From contig JBCCXA010000015.1 in NCBI GenBank assembly GCA_039192515.1, positions 1 to 64,000 on the forward strand: a stretch of 64,000 bases of DNA, in the 5' to 3' direction. Below, in pieces: positions 18,867 to 27,850 of the stretch (position 1 is its first letter; each line of letters begins with the position of its first letter). A program made the position numbers and the translations under genes. This DNA comes from Verrucomicrobiota bacterium. GTDB taxonomy: Bacteria; Verrucomicrobiota; Verrucomicrobiia; Methylacidiphilales; JBCCWR01. The notes beneath the pieces are model-generated. The model was not told the DNA's origin. It searched no databases and saw only the letters and a list, made by a program, of their open reading frames with translations.

Positions 18867-20099
18867 TTAAGCTTTTTGATGGGCCGCTTCTCGAATAGGG
18901 GGGTTTTCCATTACGGCGTAATATATGGTAGCAATACAACCCATCAACTGGTCATCTTCCGATTCACTGATTTCAATAGCAAAACCTTCACTCATGTGTT
19001 CTAAGATTTGGTTATCGATTGATATTTTAATGGAATCTTGCATATGTGCAATGAGCTCTCGCAAATCGCCGCCTATGATAATGAGTTCCGGGTTAAAAAC
19101 GTGAACAAGTCTGGCGATTCCTTGGCCCAGTTTTGTTCCGACATCTTGAAGGACTTTAAGCATTCTTTCATCTTTACTTTCTATTAGGGAGGTGGCCTCA
19201 TTTATCCAGTCAATGCGTAATCTATTTCGTTCTGTAAAATCCACTCCGGCGTCACATAGCTTTCGGATGATTGCCTTGGCACCTACCTCAGTAATCCAAC
19301 AACCCCTTTTGCCGCAGCCGCATACATGACCATTTTCTACAAAAGGCACATGGGCAATCTGTCCCGCAAAGCCTGATTCGCCCAAAAGCAATTGACCATC
19401 AACATAAATACCTGCTGCCATGCCTACACCGACACTCAGATATATGATGTTTCTAACCTTTTCTTGATTGCCAAACAAATAGGCTCCGACAGCTCCGGCA
19501 TGAGCTTCATTGATCAAATGGATAGGAATGTTAAATTTCTCCTCCCACATGGCCTTGAGAGGAACATTATTCCAGCCAAACAATGGGCCATGAGCTAAGA
19601 TACCTTTTTCATAATTCACTAAACCAGCCCAGGCAACGCATAAACCGCGACATTTAAGAGTTTTTTTCTCAGCTTGGGCAAGAGCTCTTTGTACTAAAAG
19701 CTCTGCTTCCTTAATGTAATCATCTTGCTTAATCTCATGCTCAAGGAAGCGTTCAGAACGCCATATAAAGTCTTGCCCCATATTAGAAAGAACCACTGTG
19801 ATTCGGTGCAGATTCATTTCCACGCCAATCATGCAGCCACAATTCGCATTAAGTTCTAGCAATAACCCCGGTCGCCCGGCAAAACCTTCTTTGTAGTGAG
19901 TCTCTTTAACCAAGTCTGCCTCTATTAGGTCTGCGACGATATTAGATACGGTTGCTCGAGTTAACCCTTGCTTTTCAGCTATTTCAGCTCGTGATAGGGA
20001 GCCATTTTTGCGCAATTGGTTTAGCACACCTACCGAGTTCAGCCTTCGGATGTCTACTCGATCGTAACGAGTTTGGTTTTTGAGTATATGATGTAACAT
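18867..20099 (-). CDS. ROK-family transcriptional regulator (NagC/XylR type)
   Basis: A 410-residue regulator: an N-terminal winged helix-turn-helix (about residues 20-75, with LSRAEIAEKQGLTRATVSNI), then a ROK sugar-kinase-like domain. The zinc motif characteristic of ROK proteins is intact (HVCGCGKRGCW). GRPGLLLELN joins the two parts. These proteins usually repress sugar-uptake or catabolic genes until a sugar or sugar phosphate binds. It is the first gene of a same-strand group with two oxidoreductases and a transporter, so it probably regulates them. A copy of the dispersed repeat separates it from the next gene. Confidence 0.9.
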   Translation of the reverse strand: MLHHILKNQTRYDRVDIRRLNSVGVLNQLRKNGSLSRAEIAEKQGLTRATVSNIVADLIEADLVKETHYKEGFAGRPGLLLELNANCGCMIGVEMNLHRITVVLSNMGQDFIWRSERFLEHEIKQDDYIKEAELLVQRALAQAEKKTLKCRGLCVAWAGLVNYEKGILAHGPLFGWNNVPLKAMWEEKFNIPIHLINEAHAGAVGAYLFGNQEKVRNIIYLSVGVGMAAGIYVDGQLLLGESGFAGQIAHVPFVENGHVCGCGKRGCWITEVGAKAIIRKLCDAGVDFTERNRLRIDWINEATSLIESKDERMLKVLQDVGTKLGQGIARLVHVFNPELIIIGGDLRELIAHMQDSIKISIDNQILEHMSEGFAIEISESEDDQLMGCIATIYYAVMENPPIREAAHQKA

Positions 20100-20396
20100 G
20101 GCGATGCTATAGTTTAGATTTTGAATTAATTCTGGGGTAAATCATTATATAAAATGTAAAATCAATAATAAGTCTTTTTGATTAAATGGAAACTATTAAT
20201 TTGCAAAAATTCTAAATAAGGTTGCTTGGGACTTGCGGAGACGCTATTTAGTTTAATTTTTCAACTATGGCAGCTAGTTTCGTTATTACGTTTGTTTAAC
20301 TAAAAATCTGCTCAATATTCTTATAATTAGTAGTTTAGCAGAAATTACTAGCAATTTATTATATACAAATACGTAAAAAGTATTTACTCTCTGATT
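20100..20396. other. AT-rich divergent intergenic region
   Basis: A 297-base, strongly AT-rich region between the leftward ROK regulator and the rightward methyltransferase-like gene. It must hold both promoters. I see runs such as TTATATAAAATGTAAAATC but no clear operator palindrome, RNA gene or ORF. Confidence 0.5.
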
Positions 20397-21017
20397 ATGC
20401 GCTATCAGCCCAACAGAGACTATGTAAGTAATGATGAAATACAGACACCTGATTACCTAGCTAAACAGCTTGTGGAGCATTTTCAGCCGATTGGTCGAAT
20501 TTTGGAGCCCTGCAGGGGGGATGGAAATATATACCAATATTTACCAGAAGATGCCCTATGGTGCGAAATTAATGAGGGCCGCGATTTTTTAAATTGGGAT
20601 AAGAAGGTGGATTGGATTATGACGAATCCACCTTGGAGTAAAGTTCGAGTGTTTCTGAATCACGCGATGTCTATAGCTGATGATATTGTCTTTCTTATGA
20701 CTGTGAATCATATATGGACAAAAGCTCGTATACGCGACATCAACACGGCAGGATTTGGTATAAAAGAGATTAGTTTGGCAGATATGCCCAAATCATTTCC
20801 TCAATCTGGCTTTCAGTTAGGTGCTATTCATGTGAGCAAAGGATGGCTAGGCCAAATACGCATGAGCTATTTGGCTAATGAGAATGAATGGATGCCAACA
20901 GAGGCAACTCGGCTTAAACTGCGCAGGCAAGATGCTGCACATGGTGCTCTCGATCATTTAGAAGAGACCCGGAAGATTTCATTTAGCGCTGATTCCTTGG
21001 TAGTCAGCGAAAAATAA
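20397..21017 (+). CDS. Orphan DNA adenine methyltransferase-like protein
   Basis: A 206-residue SAM-dependent methyltransferase-like protein. Motif I is the segment RILEPCRGDGNIYQYL and the catalytic motif IV is TNPPWS, the NPPW form of N6-adenine or other exocyclic-amine methyltransferases. The N-terminus has the phrase IQTPDYLAKQLVEHF common to such enzymes. It is small, with no obvious target-recognition domain, and no restriction endonuclease is beside it. It follows an unusually AT-rich spacer, and its 3' end overlaps the convergent DciA-like gene by 14 bases. The target could be DNA or another macromolecule; phage-type or solitary epigenetic enzymes are both possible. Confidence 0.65.
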   Translation: MRYQPNRDYVSNDEIQTPDYLAKQLVEHFQPIGRILEPCRGDGNIYQYLPEDALWCEINEGRDFLNWDKKVDWIMTNPPWSKVRVFLNHAMSIADDIVFLMTVNHIWTKARIRDINTAGFGIKEISLADMPKSFPQSGFQLGAIHVSKGWLGQIRMSYLANENEWMPTEATRLKLRRQDAAHGALDHLEETRKISFSADSLVVSEK

Positions 21018-21744
21018 TTCTTCTGATAGAGATACTTAAGACTTTGGATAGTTCTCTAGGTAAGGATGGGTTTCTCCTTAATTCATAAATTCTTGAGGAA
21101 CTAAGACATTTGCATATAGCAAGTCCTCGCTGCTCGTCTACGCGGACCAGCTCAGAGTCCATAGCAACTTCGCTGCCAACTACGGTTGCCCAAGCCTGTT
21201 GGAGAGATCCAGAGCCGTGTCTTTGAGCACTACGAATTTTTTTCATTACCTTTTGCAAAACCATCTTTCTAGCTTTAAGCGAATGGTCCTCAGGGCTTGC
21301 GTTAGTTGATGGAGATAACCTCTCCTCTTTGTTAATCAACTTTGAATAAAGTTTGAATTCATGTGGTGTCATCTTGCGGCCATGTTGCTGCAGAAAGCCA
21401 CTTTCTAAGTTTTCAAGGGCCTGTGAGTGATCTGCTAGTCGCTCGTAAACGCTGCGTTGAACTTTTCCGCTACTTAAATCCATGATCTGCTCCATGCGCA
21501 ATCCGCTATTCTTTAGTTCAAGCCTTACTTCATGGACGACTTCTATCCAGACCTTTTGGTATTCAGATTTGAGCACTTTTAGGTAGGGACGATTGGGAGA
21601 GTCTCCGCCGATATAGCAGTAAATCATCTGCTCACTAAGGGCTTGTCTCCGAGAACGTGATTTATGAGTCCTATTTAATTTAAGAGCTCGGTAGGTAGAA
21701 AATTCACTTCTCTTGTAGGAGCCAAAAAAGGGACGGTCTGCCAT
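21004..21744 (-). CDS. DciA/DUF721-like protein with a long N-terminal extension
   Basis: A 246-residue basic protein. The C-terminal part (about 150-246) matches the DUF721/DciA pattern: SLQQAWATVVGSEVAMDSELVRVD, then a strand with AICKCLSS, then YELRRN...LSKVLSISIRRIIFR. DciA proteins help load the replicative helicase DnaB in bacteria that lack DnaC. The first 150 residues are extra, basic and partly helical; I do not recognise them. The gene lies 54 bases downstream of a coiled-coil membrane protein gene on the same strand. The domain assignment is by pattern only. Confidence 0.6.
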   Translation of the reverse strand: MADRPFFGSYKRSEFSTYRALKLNRTHKSRSRRQALSEQMIYCYIGGDSPNRPYLKVLKSEYQKVWIEVVHEVRLELKNSGLRMEQIMDLSSGKVQRSVYERLADHSQALENLESGFLQQHGRKMTPHEFKLYSKLINKEERLSPSTNASPEDHSLKARKMVLQKVMKKIRSAQRHGSGSLQQAWATVVGSEVAMDSELVRVDEQRGLAICKCLSSSRIYELRRNPSLPRELSKVLSISIRRIIFR

Positions 21745-21798
21745 GAAAGAAATATAGACAGATTCCCATGGTTCTTCGAAACAAAATTGCAGCTGCTA

Positions 21799-22548
21799 TT
21801 ACTTAAAATCGTTCCAAGAATAGCGGTTAGTATGGGGCAAGACAGCTTGTTGGATTGTTGTTTGAGTGGTCGCTGCCTCATCGACCGTCCTAGGAGAGGA
21901 TGAGTTCATTCCTTCAGAGGGACTTTTTGCCTGGGACTGAGCTGTTCGAAGGTCTGGGGTCGGAATGCCTTTGGCAGCTAAAGCTCCTCTTAGGCTGCGG
22001 ATTTCGGCTGCTTGGTTGTTAACAAGCACGGTTAGGTTCTTGATGTCTGTCTCAAGCCTAGAGAGCAATTTGTCCTTCTCTGATAATTTTTCATCTAGGG
22101 AGTTTTGAATTTGATCGACGGAATTAGAGTGGGCTTTAGACTTAACTACCAATCCATCTACACGTTTATCCAAAACAGCTACTACAGCAGCGCCCTCGTC
22201 TTTGACTAACTTAAGATCTGATTTCAGCTCGGCTAATTTGTTTTCATGCGTAACCTTCTGAATTTTAATGGTGTGCTGAACTTCATTTAGAACGGTTTCG
22301 TGAACAGAAACTTCTTGTGAAAGCTTCATCATGGCCATGTACCGTTTATTCAGGAGGTCATTTTGCTCCGTTATTTGCGACACAAGAGACTTTTTTGTGT
22401 CTTCGAGAGTCTGATTCAGGGCGGCAAATTCGCGATTTTGCGTCCAGTAAGTGGTTCCTAAAAACCCTGCCAATGCTACTAAAATTAGGATAAGCGGCAG
22501 CCATGCCGATGGGCGGGATTCGACTTTGATTGAATCAGTATTACTCAT
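21799..22548 (-). CDS. Membrane-anchored coiled-coil protein, function unknown
   Basis: A 249-residue protein with one N-terminal transmembrane segment (about 17-35, WLPLILILVALAGFLGTTYW), then a long heptad-rich coiled coil (about 40-180) and a low-complexity Ser/Thr/Gln tail. No catalytic motif is visible. The topology, with a short cytoplasmic N-terminus and a long soluble coil, suggests a scaffold or envelope organiser, but that is a guess from shape. It is upstream of the DciA-like gene on the same strand and divergent from the rhodanese gene. Confidence 0.6.
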   Translation of the reverse strand: MSNTDSIKVESRPSAWLPLILILVALAGFLGTTYWTQNREFAALNQTLEDTKKSLVSQITEQNDLLNKRYMAMMKLSQEVSVHETVLNEVQHTIKIQKVTHENKLAELKSDLKLVKDEGAAVVAVLDKRVDGLVVKSKAHSNSVDQIQNSLDEKLSEKDKLLSRLETDIKNLTVLVNNQAAEIRSLRGALAAKGIPTPDLRTAQSQAKSPSEGMNSSSPRTVDEAATTQTTIQQAVLPHTNRYSWNDFK

Positions 22549-22700
22549 AAATCACCTCAAGATAGACAACCACCTATAGTATCGGACGTAGTTAACTTAA
22601 TCTTTAATTTTAGTTTGAGACTAAATGACTTCTTCAGTATAAGACGATCTGGTATCATACATACATTAGTAAGTGGCGACTGATCGCTTTCAGAAACATT

Positions 22701-23219
22701 ATGACAATCCTATCCTCACAAGAGGCATATCAAAAAAGTTTGCAAGGCGGACTTTTGGTAGATGTTAGAACCAAGCCAGAATATGAAGCAATGCATGCAC
22801 GAGGAGCGGAACATTTGCCTCTGGATAGCCTTACCATAGAAAAGGCAAGTGAGTTACGACGAAAAGTATTCGAGGATGAACAGATCTTGCTGCTTTGTAA
22901 ATCAGGCAAAAGGGCTAGCCGAGCCGCAAGCATATTTTCTAAAGCAGGGCATCCGGATGTTTGTGTTGTTGAAGGCGGCACAGACCAATGGGTGCAAGCT
23001 AACTTGCCTCATTTGAGGGGGCCGAAAATGATGAGTCTAGAAAGGCAAGTGCGAATTGCTGCGGGTGTTCTGGTGGCAGTTGGAGCTGCTTTGACTTATT
23101 GGGTTAATCCAGCTTTTACTATAGTTCCGGCTTTTGTGGGGTGTGGGCTGGTTTTTGCAGGCTTAACGGACTGGTGTGGTATGGGTTTACTTCTAGCGAA
23201 GATGCCGTGGAATAGATAA
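22701..23219 (+). CDS. Rhodanese-like domain fused to a DUF2892-type membrane segment
   Basis: A 172-residue protein. Residues 1-105 form a single rhodanese domain with the active loop CKSGKRAS, Cys66 being the persulfide cysteine. Residues 110-172 form two transmembrane helices ending in DWCGMGLLLAKMPWNR, the typical end of the DUF2892 family. Such fusions carry sulfane sulfur chemistry at the inner membrane, and often occur with sulfide- or thiosulfate-handling genes; none is beside it here. Length and domain order match known proteins. Confidence 0.9.
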   Translation: MTILSSQEAYQKSLQGGLLVDVRTKPEYEAMHARGAEHLPLDSLTIEKASELRRKVFEDEQILLLCKSGKRASRAASIFSKAGHPDVCVVEGGTDQWVQANLPHLRGPKMMSLERQVRIAAGVLVAVGAALTYWVNPAFTIVPAFVGCGLVFAGLTDWCGMGLLLAKMPWNR

Positions 23220-23229
23220 TTGGAGTATT

Positions 23230-25302
23230 TTAGAGCTCAGCGCACTGAAGCTTAATGGAAAATGTCTTGGCATCCTTGGGAGGTATATCGAAAGGCCAGC
23301 CAATTAGTAAGGCGTTACCTTGTAATACTTCATGTGAAATCTTATCGTTAGTTTCTGAGCTCATCAGTGGATAGCACCACAGGTTGGCTTCCTGTTCAGA
23401 GAGCAACTGTACTTCAAGTCCAGCAGTTTGAGAATGATAGACAATTTTTTTCCCATAACCGTCAAAGCTTATTTCTGTAGGGGATGTTTCTCGATCCTCT
23501 AAGATAATCCGGTCGTTTGATTGCTTAGAGAACGGTAAATGAAGATTCACCTCTGTAGCTAGAATGGCTTCGAGTGGAAGGTCGCTGGTATTAATGATTT
23601 GGTATACTACTTTTAGTTGATAAGTCTCTGCTCCCCAATGGTATGTTTTGCGAAGGGTAACTTTTTGGTGCATCTGATTTCGGTAAAGCCCCCCCTTTCT
23701 TTCCAAGGTTATAAGGGCTCGGTTGCTAAGGTTTTGGGAATCAACTATTTCATAAGGCTGATCAATAAAATCACCTAATTCTACCGCTTTGTTCTCGAAG
23801 AGATCCTCAGAATGAGTATGCCTATTGAAGAGGTGATCTTGGAAAAGATGCCTTTTGTACCAATCGCTTTTAGATTGGTCCTCTTGTTCCTGCAGATCAG
23901 ATGGAGGGATCAGAGAATCATCTGTTAAACCACTAAGAGACTCCGAATGACGAGTTAAATGAGAGGCTAGGTTGAGGTGTTTCGGTAGTAAGCTATACTC
24001 AAAGCAGGACCCTCCGTAGGCCGGATGGATGCCACAGAAAATTTTAGGGTGAGTAACCAGCACCTCTTCTTGTCCATCTGCATTAATATCATGGCTGGAG
24101 ATGTTCCATCCATTGCGATTCGCTGCTAGAATTGATTCTGCATGCAAGAGGCGCTTCCAGATTGCTTGTCTCAGGTGGGGTTGGTAAAGTCCTCCAGATG
24201 TTCCAAACCAATAGGCGGTGTTGCACTGGGCCTGCCACAGTAGATCTTGGCATTCATCTATTTGAGAAGGACTAGAATCTTTAAGCAATTTTTTGAGCCA
24301 TAGCCCCTTTTTATGCATTTGATTAGCCTCGTGATAACGTGCTTTAAATGAGGCAAATGAGCCGGAGCGAAAGAAAGGGAGAAAAAGGTGAGAGTCGTGA
24401 CGGATGGCTAGGTTGCGGCGCGCTCTTCTGTAGTCTGTTCGCGAACCATCGGGTAATGACCAGGCGCCCATCTCCCATCTTGAGCCCGCAGGTATATAAA
24501 TAAGCCTAGTTGGTTTATGAGATAGTAAATAATCTTTAAAGCGAATGAGCTTAAGCCATCCAGACGCATCTGATAAAGTCGTGAAAAGTTCTGAGAGATA
24601 ACCAGATTGATGAACACTGTCGAAAGTTCCAGGCCATACTCCCCAGCGTTCTGCAATATCAGCTGCGGTAAATGTCTGTTCATTTCTACGATTTGCAACG
24701 CGCCGTAAATAGATGAGCAAATCGTCCACTTTCCCAAAAGGCATGCGCTTTAGAATATTCGTGTCATTGGGAAATAGATATATCGGGTGGCCTAAGTGTT
24801 CAGTAACGAAGGCGCCATTTAGTTCATTTTCCTTTTCTCCAGCATAGACGAAGCGCCCTGCTCTTAAAATAGTATAGCGAAGGCCATTTTCAAAATAAGT
24901 TTGGGCTAGTGAAGGGCTCCACACGCCTTCGGCTGTCCAAACACCATGGGGAGCATATCCCAGATGCTCTGCTTGCCATTGATTCATCTTCCGAAGTTGG
25001 CCAATACGGTCTTCCTCCGGTAGCTCAGCAAGCACGGGCTCATAAAATCCATCAGATAGGATTTCAATTTGATCACGTTCTATAAGGCACTTGAGTCGTT
25101 CCAAGTATTCAGGGTGTTTCTCAAGTAAGAATTGGAGAATAGGTCCTGAGTAAGATAAAGTGATGTTGATTTTAGGATGTGCCTCTATGGCCTTTAGCAG
25201 TGGCTCATAGCAACGTGTGTAGCATAGCTCCAAAACTTCCGGGAAGTTTCCAATAGGCTGGTGGTGATGTAGAGAGAGGATTAGGTTTAAGTGATTCATC
25301 AA
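23230..25302 (-). CDS. GH57 protein, 4-alpha-glucanotransferase/alpha-amylase-like, altered active site
   Basis: A 690-residue GH57-type protein with an N-terminal barrel and a C-terminal beta domain like that of bacterial and archaeal 4-alpha-glucanotransferases. The HQP motif (14-16) and the nucleophile block WTAEGVWSP with Glu125 are present. The block that usually reads DDGEKFGVWPG reads DIAERWGVWPG (215-225), keeping only the first Asp. The AYWHG motif reads AYWFG. These changes sit at or near the catalytic acid and a substrate-binding histidine, so activity may be reduced or altered. It follows the glgA-galT-GH57 group on the same strand after a repeat, and probably acts on alpha-glucan; the reaction itself is uncertain. 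Confidence 0.78.
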   Translation of the reverse strand: MMNHLNLILSLHHHQPIGNFPEVLELCYTRCYEPLLKAIEAHPKINITLSYSGPILQFLLEKHPEYLERLKCLIERDQIEILSDGFYEPVLAELPEEDRIGQLRKMNQWQAEHLGYAPHGVWTAEGVWSPSLAQTYFENGLRYTILRAGRFVYAGEKENELNGAFVTEHLGHPIYLFPNDTNILKRMPFGKVDDLLIYLRRVANRRNEQTFTAADIAERWGVWPGTFDSVHQSGYLSELFTTLSDASGWLKLIRFKDYLLSHKPTRLIYIPAGSRWEMGAWSLPDGSRTDYRRARRNLAIRHDSHLFLPFFRSGSFASFKARYHEANQMHKKGLWLKKLLKDSSPSQIDECQDLLWQAQCNTAYWFGTSGGLYQPHLRQAIWKRLLHAESILAANRNGWNISSHDINADGQEEVLVTHPKIFCGIHPAYGGSCFEYSLLPKHLNLASHLTRHSESLSGLTDDSLIPPSDLQEQEDQSKSDWYKRHLFQDHLFNRHTHSEDLFENKAVELGDFIDQPYEIVDSQNLSNRALITLERKGGLYRNQMHQKVTLRKTYHWGAETYQLKVVYQIINTSDLPLEAILATEVNLHLPFSKQSNDRIILEDRETSPTEISFDGYGKKIVYHSQTAGLEVQLLSEQEANLWCYPLMSSETNDKISHEVLQGNALLIGWPFDIPPKDAKTFSIKLQCAEL

Positions 25303-25343
25303 TAAGAGGCTTGAATTTGACCTGGATTATGGACTAAAGGCTA

Positions 25344-25490
25344 GAAGATCTGCGCCACATCTTTGCCTTAAATTACATAGAGTCTGCTAGAGGTATCACC
25401 TTTTTGGTACATCTTTGTCGACTCTCTTTTTCTTGCGGCTCAAGTTTTTACGCATCTCATTCAACTTCTATTACATCATCCTAGTTTAAA
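25344..25490 (-). repeat. Dispersed 145-bp element, copy C
   Basis: Copy C lies in the 376-base gap between the two GH57 genes, on their strand, 188 bases after the stop of the upstream GH57 gene. On the minus strand it reads GTTGAATGAGATGCGTAAAA and continues through the shared blocks to GCAGATCTTC. The shared frame gives NEMRKNLSRKKKRVDKDVPKR, then a stop. It is very similar to copy G at 62847-62988. The remaining part of the gap (25491-25678) is AT-rich with no recognisable feature. Confidence 0.8.
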
Positions 25491-25678
25491 CAATATAATT
25501 ATGGAGCATATATTGGGTATCAGTATGCCAAAGTTTTTCATGTATTTTTATCAAGTAAGATTGATATAACAAGTAATGCTTGTGATTACTACTTAAAAGT
25601 AAACGGCACTGAATTATCAGCTGACGGATGGACTGATTTTAGGTAGATGGCTGTATTTCTCATGCGTGTGATTGAGTT

Positions 25679-27850
25679 TTAAACAAACCAGTTTTTTAAA
25701 GTGAATTTTGGAGAGGGAGCCGTGAATTCAATAAGGCCTGTAGAAGGGTAAATTTCTTTTTCTGTCCCATTCTCTAAAATCTGCAGGGTCATCGTGACTG
25801 TTTCTCCTTCACTCTTCCAATCCAGGGCATGAACACTCGTAGATAATTCAATGCGCTGTGGCTTAATGGCAAGGTGAACCGTCTCTTTTCTAGAGTAGTA
25901 GCGGACCCCATCTTTACTTCTTTCGATTTTAGCGAGGTAGGTTTCGAGCTTATTGTGCTTGCTAGCTTCTCTATTAATAACAATTCGAGCGGGTTCGGGT
26001 TTGTGAAAAGTGTAAATAAGCTGGTCTGGGGATTGCCCCTTGTAGTCAAAGCGAAGAAAAATGTTTTCAGGATTAAAGCCAAAGTAGAGCTCCCTGGCAA
26101 TCCTGTCGGATTGGTACATTGCACCGCCGCTGTTTTCAAGATTCATATGCCCTGCGCCCATCCAATCAAAGTAGCTTTCCTTATCTTGTTCTAATTCTGG
26201 GTAAATATAGCTGGTGGGCACTGTGTAGGTAAAGAGGCGGCCCTTTTGTCGTATGGGGGCGCTTAAGTATTTTGGAGGCACTTCATTGAGTAAATAATAG
26301 ACATTCTTAAGATGTGTTCTAAATAGCTCATCAAAGAGAAAGTCAGAATCGGTCTGGAAATCAGGACCATACCACCAGAACCAATCACTTCCTTCGGCTG
26401 CGTATATTTCTCTCCAGGCATTTTCGAGAACTTCGCTGGGAAGTGTATTTTCCGCTGCGTATTCAATCAGGAAATTTCTTGTTTTGCCTAGCCACTCCCA
26501 CCCTCTATTTTCCTCTCCGTCACCAATCCAAATATCAAAGTCGCCGTTGATCCACGAACCTGAATGCAGATGGTGAACGGTATTATGAGGAGGGAATTCT
26601 GCAAAGACATCGCCAAGTCTCCTTGCTCGTAGTTTATGACTTGCTTGGATACGCTGATAAACCATGTGTAGAAAGCTTTTGCCGCCGTCATGAAAAGTTT
26701 CCCAAGCATTTTCTCCGTCCAAGACTACACCAACGACTCGATTGGGATTATCAGATGGAACAACTTCGTCTAGATGCTCTAAATGATGAATGAGAAAATC
26801 GGTAGCTTCTTGATCAGTTTGTCGTGCAGCATTAAATCCTACGAAGTCGGATAAAGGGCGTTCACGAAATAAAGCGTTGACTCTTGCTCCTTCAAATTCG
26901 CATGCCCAGGTTTTGAAGAGTTCAATATGGTCTGTTTCTGGTGGTAAGCTCTGAAATAAAACTTTTTCGTCCGTGCAAAAATATTCAATCCCCTCTTCTT
27001 TGAAATGAGGTATTAACTCTGGGGCAACAGATCCTTCTGAAGGCCATAGGCCTTTTGCTTTTTCCCCAAAGACTGACTCGTGTAACTCTTGGGCCATCCT
27101 CAAGTGAGCTTTGACATCATCTGGGGCAGAGAATGGGGGCGGCAACTCCCTGCCAGGCATGCAGCGGTGTGCAAAATCAGTGTTGTATACAAGAGGCATG
27201 ATTGGGTGATAAAAAGGGGTAGTGGTAATTTCTACTTGGCCAGCGTCTTTGGCTTCTCTGTAGTAATTGAGAACCGTACAAACAATTTCATGATGAATAT
27301 CCAAAACGCGATTTTTTTCTTCTTCAGTGAATCCTCTAGCTTTCCGTTTCAACTCCTTTAGCTCTGGATAATTTTCTTCTGCACTGAAACCACACCAAGA
27401 GAGGTTATACCACGTTTGGAGGTCTAGATAGTCTTGGTCTTCGAAGTGGCGGGTGCTCTCTTTAATGGTTGTTAGGTCATAGTTTTGACCGCGAAGATCA
27501 AGTAACTCTTTATATCTAGGGAATGGATAAATCAAATTATCCCAATGAATCTTAAAAAAATTTTCTAAAATATGAATTTTATCTTCGTGGGATAACTCAG
27601 AGGCAGGTTTACGGCTTAGTTCTTCCCATGCATCTGTTACTTCTCTTTGGGCAAGTTCTTGAAGCTGCTTTATAAGCACGGGGGTAAAATTGAAATTGAG
27701 ATGAACCTCTGGGTACATTCTTCCTACCATAATCATGTCTAAGTAGCCTTTGACTGCATGAAGCCGGACCCAAGGCATCAATGCTGTTTTCGTCAATGGG
27801 TTGACATAGTACGGTTGGTGCATATGCCATAAGAAGACAACATTCATCAT
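25679..27850 (-). CDS. GH57 alpha-amylase/pullulanase-type glycoside hydrolase
   Basis: A 723-residue GH57 enzyme. The HMHQP motif is at residues 9-13. The nucleophile block GLWPSEGSVAPEL and the acid block VLDGENAWE are both intact, so it should be active. The C-terminal 150 residues form an added beta-rich domain. This subfamily contains bacterial enzymes annotated as alpha-amylase or amylopullulanase. The start overlaps the galT stop by four bases (ATGA type), showing translational coupling in the glgA-galT-GH57 operon. It probably trims or remodels stored alpha-glucan. The precise linkage specificity cannot be read from sequence. Confidence 0.87.
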   Translation of the reverse strand: MMNVVFLWHMHQPYYVNPLTKTALMPWVRLHAVKGYLDMIMVGRMYPEVHLNFNFTPVLIKQLQELAQREVTDAWEELSRKPASELSHEDKIHILENFFKIHWDNLIYPFPRYKELLDLRGQNYDLTTIKESTRHFEDQDYLDLQTWYNLSWCGFSAEENYPELKELKRKARGFTEEEKNRVLDIHHEIVCTVLNYYREAKDAGQVEITTTPFYHPIMPLVYNTDFAHRCMPGRELPPPFSAPDDVKAHLRMAQELHESVFGEKAKGLWPSEGSVAPELIPHFKEEGIEYFCTDEKVLFQSLPPETDHIELFKTWACEFEGARVNALFRERPLSDFVGFNAARQTDQEATDFLIHHLEHLDEVVPSDNPNRVVGVVLDGENAWETFHDGGKSFLHMVYQRIQASHKLRARRLGDVFAEFPPHNTVHHLHSGSWINGDFDIWIGDGEENRGWEWLGKTRNFLIEYAAENTLPSEVLENAWREIYAAEGSDWFWWYGPDFQTDSDFLFDELFRTHLKNVYYLLNEVPPKYLSAPIRQKGRLFTYTVPTSYIYPELEQDKESYFDWMGAGHMNLENSGGAMYQSDRIARELYFGFNPENIFLRFDYKGQSPDQLIYTFHKPEPARIVINREASKHNKLETYLAKIERSKDGVRYYSRKETVHLAIKPQRIELSTSVHALDWKSEGETVTMTLQILENGTEKEIYPSTGLIEFTAPSPKFTLKNWFV

